A stretch of DNA of 64,000 nucleotides from Pseudomonas sp. Marseille-Q3773 (GTDB taxonomy: Bacteria > Pseudomonadota > Gammaproteobacteria > Pseudomonadales > Pseudomonadaceae), in assembly GCF_916618955.1 (NCBI RefSeq), contig NZ_OU745390.1, positions 2,728,001 through 2,792,000 on the forward strand. Direction: 5' to 3'. The translations under genes and the position numbers were made by a program. The stretch's first letter is position 1; each line of letters starts with the position of its first letter. The notes beneath the pieces were generated by a model. The model did not search any database. It saw only the letters and a program-made list of their open reading frames with translations, and was not told the DNA's origin. Positions 8,960-18,453 of the stretch are shown here, in pieces.

Positions 8960-9748
8960 TTAAAAACCCAGGCTGGACAGCAGATCATCGACATCGTCCT
9001 GACCGGACACGACGTCTTCACGCTTATCGGCATGAATCTGCGGACCTTCACCCCGAGTCGGATGTTTTTCTCGATCTTTTTCTGCGCGCAGTTGATCGTG
9101 GTCATGCTGGATGCCGGCAAAGCGGTCGACCTGGCTGGCCATCAGCACCAGTTTCAGCAGGTTGCTTTCCACCTCGGTCACCAGCGCGGTGACGCGCTTG
9201 ATCACCTGGCCGGTCAGGTCCTGATAGTCCTGGGCCAGCAGGATGTCGTTGAGGTGGCCGGCGACCTTGCGGTTACCTTCGGCGCTGTGCGTCAGGAAAC
9301 TGTCAACGCGTTTCACCAGGTCACGGAACTCCGGCGCAGCGACCTCACGACGCATGAAGCGTTGCCAGTCGCTGCTCAGGGCCGCGGCCTCGCTGGCCAG
9401 GTCGTTGAGCACAGGGGTGCTTTCCTCGACCAGGTCCATGGTGCGGTTGGCCGCGCCCTCGGTAAGCCTGACCACATAGGACAGGCGCTCGGTGGCGTCG
9501 GTTATCTGCGACACCTCTTCGGCCTGCGGCATGGTCGGGTCGATCTGGAAACTGACGATGGCGCTGTGCAGCTCGCGGGTCAGCTTGCCGACTTCCTGGT
9601 ACAGGCCGCGGTCGCGGGTCTGGTTCAGTTCGTGGATCAGCTGTACCGCCTCGCCGAAACGGCCGTGCTCAAGGCTCGCGACCAATTCCTGGGCATGCTT
9701 CTTCAGGGTCGATTCGAACTCGCCCAAAGACGTTTTTGATGAATCCAT
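8960..9748 (-). CDS. cheZ: CheY-P phosphatase CheZ
   Basis: 262 residues, largely helical. The long hairpin contains the catalytic segment AQDYQDLTGQVIKRV, whose Asp and Gln act on CheY-P. The C-terminus DDVDDLLSSLGF is the CheY-tethering helix, joined by a disordered charged linker (HPTRGEGPQIHADKRED). It ends flagellar reversal signals. It lies between cheY and cheA, 12 bases from cheA. Confidence 0.97.
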   Translation of the reverse strand: MDSSKTSLGEFESTLKKHAQELVASLEHGRFGEAVQLIHELNQTRDRGLYQEVGKLTRELHSAIVSFQIDPTMPQAEEVSQITDATERLSYVVRLTEGAANRTMDLVEESTPVLNDLASEAAALSSDWQRFMRREVAAPEFRDLVKRVDSFLTHSAEGNRKVAGHLNDILLAQDYQDLTGQVIKRVTALVTEVESNLLKLVLMASQVDRFAGIQHDHDQLRAEKDREKHPTRGEGPQIHADKREDVVSGQDDVDDLLSSLGF

Positions 9749-9766
9749 GGCGCCCCCTGACGTGAC

Positions 9767-10141
9767 TCAGCCGTTGACGCGTTCGAAGATCTTCTCGATC
9801 TTTTCTTTGAGAACCTGAGCGGTGAACGGCTTGACCACATAGCCATTGACGCCGGCCTGGGCCGCTTCAATGATCTGGTCGCGCTTGGCCTCGGCGGTCA
9901 CCATCAGTACCGGCATGGCTTTCAACTTGTCGCTGGCGCGGACTTTACGCAGCAGGTCGATGCCGGACATGCCGGGCATGTTCCAGTCGGTTACCAGAAA
10001 GTCGTAATGGCCGTTTTCCAGCATCGGCAGCGCCGTGGTGCCGTCATCGGCTTCTTCGGTGTTGGTGAAGCCCAGATCACGCAACAGGTTCTTGATGATC
10101 CGCCGCATCGTCGAAAAGTCGTCAACGATGAGGATTTTCAT
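9767..10141 (-). CDS. cheY: Chemotaxis response regulator CheY
   Basis: A 124-residue single receiver domain: acidic pair D7-D8, phosphoacceptor D52 in VTDWNMPGM, Thr in MVTAEAK and the Lys in VVKPF. CheY-P binds FliM to change rotation. ATG 10141 is the customary start, but the good ribosome-binding site GGAGG lies 5 bases before an in-frame TTG at 10153, which would add four residues. Confidence 0.97.
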   Translation of the reverse strand: MKILIVDDFSTMRRIIKNLLRDLGFTNTEEADDGTTALPMLENGHYDFLVTDWNMPGMSGIDLLRKVRASDKLKAMPVLMVTAEAKRDQIIEAAQAGVNGYVVKPFTAQVLKEKIEKIFERVNG

Positions 10142-10259
10142 GTCTTTGTTCAAGTAGACCTCCAAGCAGTCTCAAACGCGCCCGGCTGCGAGCGCGCATT
10201 CAATCAAATCGGTGCAACATGGAAAACGCACGTGGAAAACGACTGCAACGACACCGGGT

Positions 10260-11000
10260 TCAACGCGCCCGCCATTCCCCCAGGCGGCTGCGCAGGCGCG
10301 CGGCACACTGGCTGTGCAACTGGCTGACCCGCGACTCGCTGACTCCAAGCACCTCACCGATCTCCTTGAGGTTCAGCTCTTCGTCGTAGTACAGCGCCAG
10401 CACCAGGCGCTCACGCTCCGGCAGGTTGGCGATGGCCTCGGTCAGGGCAGCCTGGAAGCGCTCGTCCTCCAGGCCACGCGCAGGCTCGACATGGCCACTG
10501 GCGCCATCTTCATGCAACCCTTCGTGCTCGCCGTCCTGCAACAGGTCGTCAAAGCTGAACAGGCGGCTGCCCAAGGTGTCGTTCAAGATCCCGTAGTAAT
10601 CATCGAGACTCAACTGGAGTTCGGCAGCAACTTCATGATCTTTAGCGTCACGCCCGGTTCTGGCCTCCACGGCACGCATCGCGTCGCTGACCATGCGCGT
10701 GTTGCGGTGCACCGAACGCGGTGCCCAGTCACCCTTGCGCACCTCGTCGAGCATGGCCCCGCGAATACGGATGCCGGCATAGGTCTCGAAGCTGGCGCCC
10801 TTGCTGGCGTCGTACTTGTTGGCCACTTCGAGCAGGCCGATCATGCCAGCCTGGATCAGGTCCTCGACCTGCACGTTGGCCGGCAAACGCGCCAACAGGT
10901 GGTAGGCGATGCGCTTGACCAGCGGGGCGTAGCGTTCGATCAGCTCGTACTGGGCGTCTTTCGATGCTCGGCTGTACATCTTGAAACCACTCGCATTCAT
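10260..11000 (-). CDS. fliA: Flagellar sigma factor sigma-28 FliA
   Basis: 246 residues of the sigma-70 family: region 2 (ERYAPLVKRIAYHLLARLPANVQVEDLIQAGMIGL and SFETYAGIRIRGAMLDEVRK), region 3 and region 4 with the HTH LKEIGEVLGVSESRVSQLHSQ. It drives late flagellar genes such as fliC. ATG 11000 overlaps the fleN stop (ATGA), showing translational coupling. A FliA-type promoter before fliC in this window is its expected target. An anti-sigma flgM gene is not present here. Confidence 0.97.
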   Translation of the reverse strand: MNASGFKMYSRASKDAQYELIERYAPLVKRIAYHLLARLPANVQVEDLIQAGMIGLLEVANKYDASKGASFETYAGIRIRGAMLDEVRKGDWAPRSVHRNTRMVSDAMRAVEARTGRDAKDHEVAAELQLSLDDYYGILNDTLGSRLFSFDDLLQDGEHEGLHEDGASGHVEPARGLEDERFQAALTEAIANLPERERLVLALYYDEELNLKEIGEVLGVSESRVSQLHSQCAARLRSRLGEWRAR

Positions 11001-11830
11001 AACACGGGTCCCGCGCTGGTGGGCTGTACCAGGCGCTCGACAAAGAATTCCAGGTGACCGCGCGGGTTGGCCGGCAGCGGCCAGCTGTCAACCTTCTGCG
11101 CAATCGCCTTGAATGCCAGGGCGCACTTGGAGCGAGGGAAGGCTTCGTAGACGGCGCGCTGCTTCTGCACGGCCTTGCGCACGCATTCGTCATACGGCAC
11201 GGCGCCCACGTACTGCAGGGCGACATCGAGGAAGCGGTCGGTGACCTTGGTCAGCTTGGCGAACAGGTTGCGCCCTTCCTGCGGGCTCTGCGCCATGTTT
11301 GCCAGCACCCGGAAGCGGTTCATGCCGTAGTCGCGGTTGAGCAGCTTGATCAGGGCGTAGGCATCGGTGATGGAAGTGGGTTCGTCGCAGACCACCAGCA
11401 GCACTTCCTGGGCGGCGCGGACGAAGCTGACTACCGAGTCACCGATACCGGCAGCGGTGTCGATTACCAGCACGTCGAGGTTGTCGCCAATTTCGCTGAA
11501 GGCCTGGATCAGCCCGGCATGCTGGGCCGGCGCCAGGTGCACCATGCTCTGCGTGCCCGAGGCCGCCGGCACGATGCGCACACCGCCAGGGCCCTGCAGC
11601 ATCACGTCGCGCAGCTCGCAGCGCCCTTCGATGACATCGGCCAGGGTCCGCTTCGGAGTGAGGCCAAGCAGCACGTCGACGTTGGCCAGGCCCAGGTCGG
11701 CGTCAAGCAGCATGACCCTGCGGCCAAGCTCGGCCAGCGCCAGGGACAGGTTCACTGAAACGTTAGTCTTGCCGACGCCACCTTTGCCACCGGTCACGGC
11801 GATCACCTGTACGGGATGCATGCTACCCAT
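10997..11830 (-). CDS. fleN: Flagellar number regulator FleN (MinD-type ATPase)
   Basis: 277 residues; deviant Walker A GGKGGVGKTNVSVNL at about 14-28, Walker A' VMLLDADLGLANVD, Walker B LDVLVIDTAAG. FleN (FlhG) binds FleQ and restrains its ATPase, limiting the number of polar flagella. It acts with FlhF, whose gene is 93 bases upstream. That gap holds no clear promoter: a GG/GC pair there has the wrong spacing and lies on the other strand. Confidence 0.96.
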   Translation of the reverse strand: MGSMHPVQVIAVTGGKGGVGKTNVSVNLSLALAELGRRVMLLDADLGLANVDVLLGLTPKRTLADVIEGRCELRDVMLQGPGGVRIVPAASGTQSMVHLAPAQHAGLIQAFSEIGDNLDVLVIDTAAGIGDSVVSFVRAAQEVLLVVCDEPTSITDAYALIKLLNRDYGMNRFRVLANMAQSPQEGRNLFAKLTKVTDRFLDVALQYVGAVPYDECVRKAVQKQRAVYEAFPRSKCALAFKAIAQKVDSWPLPANPRGHLEFFVERLVQPTSAGPVL

Positions 11831-11923
11831 GTCTGTTATTTACCTTGTCTCGCTGGGACCCAGGCCACACGTGGGGCAATTCTGCGTACCCCTTGGCATA
11901 GCTACCTTGCACACGCTTCATCA

Positions 11924-13234
11924 TCAACCCGCTCGCCGTGGGTTGTGATAGAGATCAGCGAACATTTCGGCCATGGCCTCTTCGCTGGGCTCGTCCTGCT
12001 GCTGCACATTGACCGCGCGAGTGACCAACTGGTGCCCGCGCGGCAGGTGCAGGTCGTCAGGAATGCGCGGCCCATCGGTCAGGTAGGCCACTGGCAGTTC
12101 ATGACTGATGGCAAGGCTCAAGACGTCACCAAGGCTTGCCGTTTCATCGAGTTTGGTCAGGATGCAGCCGGCCAGCCCACAGCGCTTGTAGCTGTGGTAG
12201 GCGGCGGTCAGCACCTGCTTCTGGCTGGTGGTGGCCAGGACCAGGTAGTTCTTCGCGGCGATGCCGCGCCCGGCCAGGGTTTCCAGTTGCATGCGCAGGG
12301 CCGGGTCGCTGGCCTGCAGGCCGGCGGTATCGATCAGCACCACGCGCTTGCGCAGCAGCGGCTCCAGCGCCGCAGCCAGCGACTGGCCCGGGTCAACGTA
12401 GGTCACCGGCACGTTGAGGATGCGGCCCAGCGTCTTGAGCTGCTCCTGCGCACCGATGCGGAAGCTGTCCATGCTCACCAAGGCCAGGTTCTGCGCGCCG
12501 TACTTGAGCACGTAACGGGCGGCCAGCTTGGCCAGGGTGGTGGTCTTGCCCATGCCGGCCGGGCCGACCATGGCGATCACCCCGCCCTCTTCGATCGGCT
12601 CGATCTCGGGGATTTCGATCATGCGCGCCAGGTGTGCCAGCAGCATGCGCCAGGCTTGGCGTGGCTCATCGATGCCAGCGGTCAGGTCCAGCAGTTCGCG
12701 GGCGATCGGGCCGGACAGGCCGATGCGCTGCAGGCGGCGCCAGACGGTGGCCTGCTGCGGCTTGCTGCCCTGCAGCTGGTTCCAGGCCAACGAGCCGAGC
12801 TGCACTTCCAGCAGCTCGCGCAGGCCGGACAACTCGGAGCGCATGGCATCGACCAGACGCGCATCGACCGGCGCCGCAGCCGGGGCTGCAGCAGCGGGCT
12901 CGGGGGCGTCGACGTGCGGTTCGATCAACGGTTCGGCAGCAGTCAGCGACTGCCCGGCGAACAATTGGCGGTTGTTGTCGCTGCTGTCCGGGCGCGGGTC
13001 GAGTTCGGCGCGGGCAGTGGCGATGCGCGTATGGGTCTTGCGCAGCTCTTCTTCCAGCTCGGCATTCGGCACGCGCGGGGCCAGGGCGGACAGCTTGTAG
13101 TCCAGCGCAGCCGTCAGCTCGACACCCCCGGCGATGCGGCGGTTGCCAATGATGGCGGCGTCAGCGCCCAGCTCATCGCGGACCAGCTTCATGGCCTGAC
13201 GCATATCGGCGGCGAAAAATCGCTTAACTTGCAT
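11924..13234 (-). CDS. flhF: Polar flagellar placement GTPase FlhF
   Basis: 436 residues. The N-terminal B domain (about 1-120) is basic and starts MQVKRFFAADMRQAMKLVRDELG. The SRP-type NG domain (about 210-436) has G1 GPAGMGKTTTLAKLAARY, G3 VLIDTAGL and G4 TKLDE. FlhF marks the old pole for flagellar assembly. It begins 11 bases after flhA, so it belongs to the flhA-flhF-fleN-fliA unit driven by the sigma-54 site at 15430-15447. Confidence 0.97.
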   Translation of the reverse strand: MQVKRFFAADMRQAMKLVRDELGADAAIIGNRRIAGGVELTAALDYKLSALAPRVPNAELEEELRKTHTRIATARAELDPRPDSSDNNRQLFAGQSLTAAEPLIEPHVDAPEPAAAAPAAAPVDARLVDAMRSELSGLRELLEVQLGSLAWNQLQGSKPQQATVWRRLQRIGLSGPIARELLDLTAGIDEPRQAWRMLLAHLARMIEIPEIEPIEEGGVIAMVGPAGMGKTTTLAKLAARYVLKYGAQNLALVSMDSFRIGAQEQLKTLGRILNVPVTYVDPGQSLAAALEPLLRKRVVLIDTAGLQASDPALRMQLETLAGRGIAAKNYLVLATTSQKQVLTAAYHSYKRCGLAGCILTKLDETASLGDVLSLAISHELPVAYLTDGPRIPDDLHLPRGHQLVTRAVNVQQQDEPSEEAMAEMFADLYHNPRRAG

Positions 13235-13245
13235 TATCCACTACC

Positions 13246-15375
13246 TCAGCCGTTAGGGCCCACGGTGGCAACGATGGTGACTTGCTTGTTGTCCGGTATT
13301 TCCTGATACGCCAACACATGCAAATTCGGTACGGCCAGGCGACCGAAACGCGACAGCATGGCGCGGATCGGGCCGGCGACCAGGAGGATGGCCGGCTGGC
13401 CCTGCATTTCCTGGCGCTGCGCCGCTTCGATCAACGAACGCTGCAGCTTCTCGGCCATGCTCGGCTCCAGAAGAACACCGTCTTCCTGACCTTGCCCGGC
13501 CCTTTGCAGACTATTGAGCAAGATCTGTTCCAACCTTGGCTCCAGGGTAATCACTGGCAGCTCCGACTCAACGCCGACAATGCTTTGCACGATGGCGCGA
13601 CACAATCCGACGCGTACTGCCGCCACCAGCGCGGCGGTATCTTGACTCTTGCTGGCGTTGTTCGCGATCGCCTCGGCAATAGTGCGAATATCGCGCACCG
13701 GCACCTGCTCCGACAACAATGCCTGCAGCACCTTGAGCAGGCCCGACAAGGAAATGACACCCGGCACCAGCTCTTCTGCAAGTTTAGGCGATGCCTTGGC
13801 CAGCACTTGCAGCAATTGCTGGACCTCTTCGTGGCCGATCAGTTCGTGGCAGTGCTTCTGCAGGATCTGGTTGAGGTGGGTGGCCACCACGGTACTGGCA
13901 TCGACCACGGTGTAGCCCAGCGACTGTGCCTGGGCACGCTGGCCGACGTCGATCCACACCGCTTCCAGGCCAAACGCCGGGTCGCGCGCGGCAATCCCGT
14001 TGAGGGTGCCGAACACCTGGCCCGGGTTGATGGCCAGTTCGCGGTCCGGGTAGATCTCCGCCTCGGCCAGGATCACCCCCATCAGGGTCAGGCGATAGGC
14101 GCTGGGCTGGAGGTCGAGGTTGTCACGGATGTGCACGGTCGGCATGAGGAAGCCGAGGTCTTGCGAGAGCTTCTTGCGCACCCCCTTGATCCGCGCCAGC
14201 AACTGGCCACCCTGGTTGCGGTCGACCAGCGGGATCAACCGGTAGCCGACCTCCAGGCCGATCATGTCGATGGGCGTGACGTCATCCCAGCCCAGCTCCT
14301 TGGTCTCCAGCGCGCGCTGCGGCGAAGGCAGCAGGTCCTGCTGGCGCTGCGCCTCTCGTTGCGCTTCGAGCTTGGCCTTCTGCTGCTTCTTCCACACCAG
14401 GTAGGCGCCGCCGCCGGCCAGCAGGCCAAGGCTGAGGAAGGCGATATGCGGCATGCCCGGCACCAGGCCCATGACGATCATCAGCGCGCCGGACACTGCC
14501 AGGGCCTTGGGCGAATCGAACATCTGCCGGTTGATCAGCTTGCCCATGTCCTCGGAACCCGAGGCGCGGGTGACCATGATCGCGGCGGCGGTGGACAACA
14601 GCAGCGAAGGCAACTGCGCCACCAAACCGTCACCGATAGTCAGCAAGGCATACACCTTGCCTGCATCGCCGAAGCTCATGCCGTGCTGCAGCATGCCGAT
14701 CAGCATACCGCCGATCAGGTTGATGAACAGGATCAGCAGGCCGGCGATGGCATCACCGCGGACGAACTTGCTGGCACCGTCCATCGAACCGTAGAACTCG
14801 GCTTCCTGCGCCACTTCGGCACGGCGGTGCTTGGCCTGGGCCTGGTCGATCAGGCCGGCGTTGAGGTCGGCGTCGATCGCCATCTGCTTGCCGGGCATGG
14901 CATCCAGGGTGAACCGCGCGCTCACTTCCGAGATTCGCCCGGCGCCCTTGGTCACCACCACGAAGTTGATGATCATGAGGATGGCGAACACCACGGCACC
15001 GACTACGTAGTTACCGCCGATCACCACCTCGCCGAAGGCCTGGATCACCTTGCCGGCAGCGCCGTGGCCTTCCTGGCCATGCAGCATTACCACGCGGGTG
15101 GAGGCCACGTTCAGGGCCAGGCGCAACAGCGTGGCCACCAGCAGGATGGTGGGGAACGCGGCGAAATCGAGCGGGCGCAAGGCGTATACGCACACCAGCA
15201 GCACCACGATCGAAAGGGCGATGTTGAAAGTGAAGAACACGTCGAGCAGGAACGGTGGTATCGGCAACATCATCATTGCCAACATGACCAGCAACAACAG
15301 CGGCACACCCAGGTTGCCCCGACCGAGGCCGGCCAGGTTGTGACGGGCGTTGCTGATTAACTGAGTGCGATCCAC
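13246..15375 (-). CDS. flhA: Flagellar export gate protein FlhA
   Basis: 709 residues from GTG 15375 (VDRTQLIS), with AGAGGA six bases upstream; the frame is open 24 codons further but that part is not coding by comparison with the family. About eight membrane helices lie in residues 17-300, including the FHIPEP-like segment with ALSIVVLLVCVYALRPLDFAAFPTILL and GRISEVSARFTLDAMPGKQMAIDADL. The C-terminal cytoplasmic domain (about 350-709) docks export chaperones. It is part of the flagellar type III export apparatus. Confidence 0.97.
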   Translation of the reverse strand: MDRTQLISNARHNLAGLGRGNLGVPLLLLVMLAMMMLPIPPFLLDVFFTFNIALSIVVLLVCVYALRPLDFAAFPTILLVATLLRLALNVASTRVVMLHGQEGHGAAGKVIQAFGEVVIGGNYVVGAVVFAILMIINFVVVTKGAGRISEVSARFTLDAMPGKQMAIDADLNAGLIDQAQAKHRRAEVAQEAEFYGSMDGASKFVRGDAIAGLLILFINLIGGMLIGMLQHGMSFGDAGKVYALLTIGDGLVAQLPSLLLSTAAAIMVTRASGSEDMGKLINRQMFDSPKALAVSGALMIVMGLVPGMPHIAFLSLGLLAGGGAYLVWKKQQKAKLEAQREAQRQQDLLPSPQRALETKELGWDDVTPIDMIGLEVGYRLIPLVDRNQGGQLLARIKGVRKKLSQDLGFLMPTVHIRDNLDLQPSAYRLTLMGVILAEAEIYPDRELAINPGQVFGTLNGIAARDPAFGLEAVWIDVGQRAQAQSLGYTVVDASTVVATHLNQILQKHCHELIGHEEVQQLLQVLAKASPKLAEELVPGVISLSGLLKVLQALLSEQVPVRDIRTIAEAIANNASKSQDTAALVAAVRVGLCRAIVQSIVGVESELPVITLEPRLEQILLNSLQRAGQGQEDGVLLEPSMAEKLQRSLIEAAQRQEMQGQPAILLVAGPIRAMLSRFGRLAVPNLHVLAYQEIPDNKQVTIVATVGPNG

Positions 15376-15429
15376 CACGAGTCCTCTTGATGCAAAACTT
15401 TGACGCCCCGGGGGCGCCTGGGCGTGGCT

Positions 15430-15448
15430 TTGCAAGAAGCTTTCCAAC
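15430..15448 (-). promoter_or_regulatory. Sigma-54 promoter for flhA
   Basis: On the minus strand TTGGAAAGCTTCTTGCA gives GG (15445-15444), ten bases, then GC (15433-15432). The -12 GC lies 57 bases before the flhA GTG. The site matches the RpoN consensus TTGGCACG-N4-TTGCA at the key positions. Confidence 0.8.
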
Positions 15449-15477
15449 TTTGTCCGGCTTCAGAGATTTAGCGCCTG

Positions 15478-16620
15478 TCAGCTGTCACGCCGCAGGTCCG
15501 GTGGAATCGGCAGATCTTCCTTCAACGGCTCCGGCCGCTTACCCTTGCCAGCCCGGTACTGGCGAATCTGGAACACATAGGCCAGCACCTGCGCCACCGC
15601 CAGGTACAAGCCGGCAGGAATTTCCTGCTCCAGCTCGGTGGAGTAATAGATCGCCCGCGCCAAAGCCGGCGACTCAAGAATCTGAACCTTGTGCTCCACG
15701 CCAATTTCGCGAATCTTCAGGGCAATGAAATCGGTACCCTTGGCCAGCAGCAAGGGCGCCGCCCCGCCCTTCTCCGGGTCATACTGCAAGGCCACCGCAT
15801 AGTGCGTCGGGTTGGTGATGATCACGTCGGCCTGCGGCACCGCTGCCATCATCCGCCGCTGCGAAACTTCCCGCTGCAGCTGGCGGATCCGCTGCTTGAC
15901 CTCGGGCTTGCCTTCGCTGTCCTTGTACTCGTCCTTGACTTCCTGCTTGGTCATCTTCAGCTTGTTGTGCGCCTGCCACAGCTGGTACGGCACGTCCGCC
16001 GCGGCAATCAGCAGCAGCCCGGCCGCCATCCACAACGCGCTCCAGCCCACCACCTGCAGGCTGTGGATGATCGCCTGCTCCAGCGGCTCGTTGGCAATCG
16101 CCAGCAAAGCCCGGCGATCGTTCATCAACACCACCACCGCAATCACCAGGATGACGAAGAACTTGGCCAGCGCCTTGATCAGCTCGGTCAAGGCATTCAT
16201 CGAGAACATCCGCTTGATCCCCGCCAGCGGGTTCATGCGACTGAACTTGGGCTGCAACAGGCTGCCGGAAAACAGGAAGCCGCTCAGGGCAATGGGCGCC
16301 ACGAACGAGATCACGAACAGCAGGATCAGCACCGGCTGCGTCGCCCACAGCGCCATCTTGCCCGAGGCCAGCAGCAGGGCGGTCATGGCCCGCTCGTCGA
16401 CGATGGCGTCGCGGCTCAGGCTGAAGTTCATGCGCATGATCGCCAGCAGCGTTTCCGCCATGTAGCCACCGAATGCCAGCAGGCCACCGGCGCCAGCCAG
16501 GGTCACCGCCACCGTGTTCAGCTCCTTGGAGCGCGCTACTTCGCCTTTCTCGCGGGCATCGCGCTTGCGCTTGTCGGTGGGGTCTTCTGTCTTGTCCTGA
16601 CCGCTCTCGCTTTCCGCCAT
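15478..16620 (-). CDS. flhB: Flagellar export switch protein FlhB
   Basis: 380 residues with four membrane segments (about 38-58, 92-115, 150-167, 190-210) and a cytoplasmic C-terminal domain containing the self-cleaving NPTH site at 270-273. Cleavage switches export from rod/hook to filament substrates together with FliK. It lies 2 bases after fliR, the end of the fliL-to-flhB run. Confidence 0.97.
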   Translation of the reverse strand: MAESESGQDKTEDPTDKRKRDAREKGEVARSKELNTVAVTLAGAGGLLAFGGYMAETLLAIMRMNFSLSRDAIVDERAMTALLLASGKMALWATQPVLILLFVISFVAPIALSGFLFSGSLLQPKFSRMNPLAGIKRMFSMNALTELIKALAKFFVILVIAVVVLMNDRRALLAIANEPLEQAIIHSLQVVGWSALWMAAGLLLIAAADVPYQLWQAHNKLKMTKQEVKDEYKDSEGKPEVKQRIRQLQREVSQRRMMAAVPQADVIITNPTHYAVALQYDPEKGGAAPLLLAKGTDFIALKIREIGVEHKVQILESPALARAIYYSTELEQEIPAGLYLAVAQVLAYVFQIRQYRAGKGKRPEPLKEDLPIPPDLRRDS

Positions 16621-16622
16621 GT

Positions 16623-17399
16623 TCAGCGCGCCCTTGCCAGTTCACGCAGCCATTGCAGCGCTTCGCTGGCCAATGCCTGGTAGTGGGACAGGATATCGGC
16701 CAGGCCAATCCAGAAAATGCCCATGCCAAGCACCAGGGTCAGCGGGAAACCGATGGAGAAGATGTTCAATTGCGGCGCCGCACGGGTCATCACGCCAAAG
16801 GCGATGTTCACCACCAGCAACGCCGCGATCACCGGCAGGATCAGCAGCAGCCCGGCGCCGAACACCCACCCCAGGCGCCCGGCCATTTCCCAGAACTGGT
16901 TGACCGCCAGTGCGCTGCCCACCGGCAAGGTGGTGAAGCTTTCGGTAAGCACTTCGAACACCACCAGGTGGCCGTTCATCAACAGGAACAGCACGCTCAC
17001 CAGCATGGTCATGAACTGGCTGATGACCGCGACGTTGACGCCGTTGGCCGGGTCGACCATCGACGCGAAGGCCATGCCCATCTGCACCGCCACCACCTGG
17101 CCGGCGATCACGAACGCCTGGAACAGCAGCTGCAGGGCGAAGCCGAACAGCGCCCCGACGATGATCTGCTCGGCGCACAACAGCAGTCCACGCAGGCTCA
17201 ACGGGTCGAACTCAGGCAGCGGCGGCAGCGCCGGAACGATCACCACGGTAATCGCCAGCGCGACATACAGGCGCACCCGCGCCGGCAGCATGCGGGTACC
17301 GAGAATGGGCATGGTCATCAGCACCGCAGTCACCCTGAACAACGGCAGGATGAAGGTGGCAACCCAGGTGCCGATCTGCGTGTCGGTCAGCTCCAGCAT
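16623..17399 (-). CDS. fliR: Flagellar export apparatus protein FliR
   Basis: 258 residues, strongly hydrophobic with about six membrane-spanning segments (for example VRLYVALAITVVIVPAL and VFGAGLLLILPVIAALLVVNIAFGVMTRA). FliR forms the core export gate with FliP and FliQ. It is 7 bases after fliQ and 2 bases before flhB. Confidence 0.96.
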   Translation of the reverse strand: MLELTDTQIGTWVATFILPLFRVTAVLMTMPILGTRMLPARVRLYVALAITVVIVPALPPLPEFDPLSLRGLLLCAEQIIVGALFGFALQLLFQAFVIAGQVVAVQMGMAFASMVDPANGVNVAVISQFMTMLVSVLFLLMNGHLVVFEVLTESFTTLPVGSALAVNQFWEMAGRLGWVFGAGLLLILPVIAALLVVNIAFGVMTRAAPQLNIFSIGFPLTLVLGMGIFWIGLADILSHYQALASEALQWLRELARAR

Positions 17400-17406
17400 C
17401 GTCGCC

Positions 17407-17676
17407 TCAACCGATCAGGTGCGGGATGTTGGTATACAGGCCGGTGATGTACTCCATGAACTTCTGCACCAGCCACGGCCCGGCAATGATCAGCGTGACC
17501 AGCATCACCAGCAGGCGCGGCAGAAAGCTCAGGGTCTGTTCGTTGATCTGCGTGGCGGCCTGGAACATCGCCACCACCAGGCCCACCAGCAGGCTCGGCA
17601 CTACCAGCACGGCCACCATCAGAGTGGTCAGCCACAAGGCATCGCGGAACAGGTCGACAGCTACTTCCGGGGACAT
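17407..17676 (-). CDS. fliQ: Flagellar export apparatus protein FliQ
   Basis: 89 residues with two membrane helices (LTTLMVAVLVVPSLLVGLVVAMF and LLVMLVTLIIAGPWLVQKF) joined by the conserved QAATQINEQTLSFLPR loop. This is the usual length and layout for the FliQ gate subunit. It lies between fliP and fliR. Confidence 0.96.
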   Translation of the reverse strand: MSPEVAVDLFRDALWLTTLMVAVLVVPSLLVGLVVAMFQAATQINEQTLSFLPRLLVMLVTLIIAGPWLVQKFMEYITGLYTNIPHLIG

Positions 17677-17697
17677 CGGCGGCTCTCCTTGACGGCG

Positions 17698-18453
17698 TCA
17701 GACGCCGCCGAAACTGCTGGCCAGGGTGCCCATGATCAGCGCCCAGCCATCGACCAGGACGAACAGCATGATCTTGAACGGCAACGAAATGATCAGCGGC
17801 GACAGCATCATCATGCCCATGGCCATCAGCACGCTGGCCACCACCATGTCGATGATCAGGAACGGGATGAAGATCATGAAACCGATCTGGAACGCGGTCT
17901 TCAGCTCAGAAGTGACGAACGCCGGCACCAGGATGGTCAGCGGGACCTGGTCCGGGCCGGCAATGTCGGTGCGCTTGGACAGACGCATGAACAGGTCGAG
18001 GTCGCTTTGCCGGGTTTGCGCCAGCATGAAGTCCTTGAGCGGCCCCTGGGCTTTGTCGATGGCCTGCTGGGCGGTCATCTGTTCCTTCAGGTACGGCTGC
18101 AGCGCGTCCTGGTTCACCCGGTCGAACACCGGCGCCATGATGAACATGGTGAGGAACAGCGCCATGCCGGTGAGCAGCTGGTTCGACGGCGTCTGCTGCA
18201 GGCCAAGGGCCTGGCGCAGGATCGAGAACACGATGATGATGCGGGTGAAGCTGGTCATCAGGATGACGAACGCCGGGATGAAGCTGAGCGCCGTCATGAT
18301 CAGCAGGATCTGCAGGCTGACCGAATACTCCTGCTGCCCGTCCGCGGTATTGGACAGGGTGATGGCCGGGATCGACAGCGGGTCGGCGGCCAGGGCCAGC
18401 GGCGCCGCCAGCAGCAGCGCCAGAATCAACAACAAACGCAGCGCGCCGCTCAT
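17698..18453 (-). CDS. fliP: Flagellar export apparatus protein FliP
   Basis: 251 residues from ATG 18453, which shares its A with the fliO TGA. There is a cleavable signal peptide ([17 protein letters not shown]) and four membrane segments. The FliP family signatures are [26 protein letters not shown] and [25 protein letters not shown]. Five FliP subunits make the gate core. Confidence 0.96.
   Translation of the reverse strand: MSGALRLLLILALLLAAPLALAADPLSIPAITLSNTADGQQEYSVSLQILLIMTALSFIPAFVILMTSFTRIIIVFSILRQALGLQQTPSNQLLTGMALFLTMFIMAPVFDRVNQDALQPYLKEQMTAQQAIDKAQGPLKDFMLAQTRQSDLDLFMRLSKRTDIAGPDQVPLTILVPAFVTSELKTAFQIGFMIFIPFLIIDMVVASVLMAMGMMMLSPLIISLPFKIMLFVLVDGWALIMGTLASSFGGV

Noticed and set aside
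6497..9739. 1080-residue plus-strand open frame opposite cheA-cheZ
   Set aside because: It is the antisense shadow of two fully recognisable genes; its His/Gln/Leu-rich sequence has no family features. Long antisense frames are common at this G+C content.
11893..11912. TTGGCATAGCTACCTTGCA resembling a sigma-54 promoter
   Set aside because: It lies on the plus strand, pointing toward flhF from behind, and GG to GC spacing is 12 instead of 10.
15376..15447. N-terminal extension of FlhA by 24 codons
   Set aside because: The extension covers the sigma-54 promoter, lacks a ribosome-binding site, and the family begins at VDRTQLIS, which has AGAGGA at the right distance.
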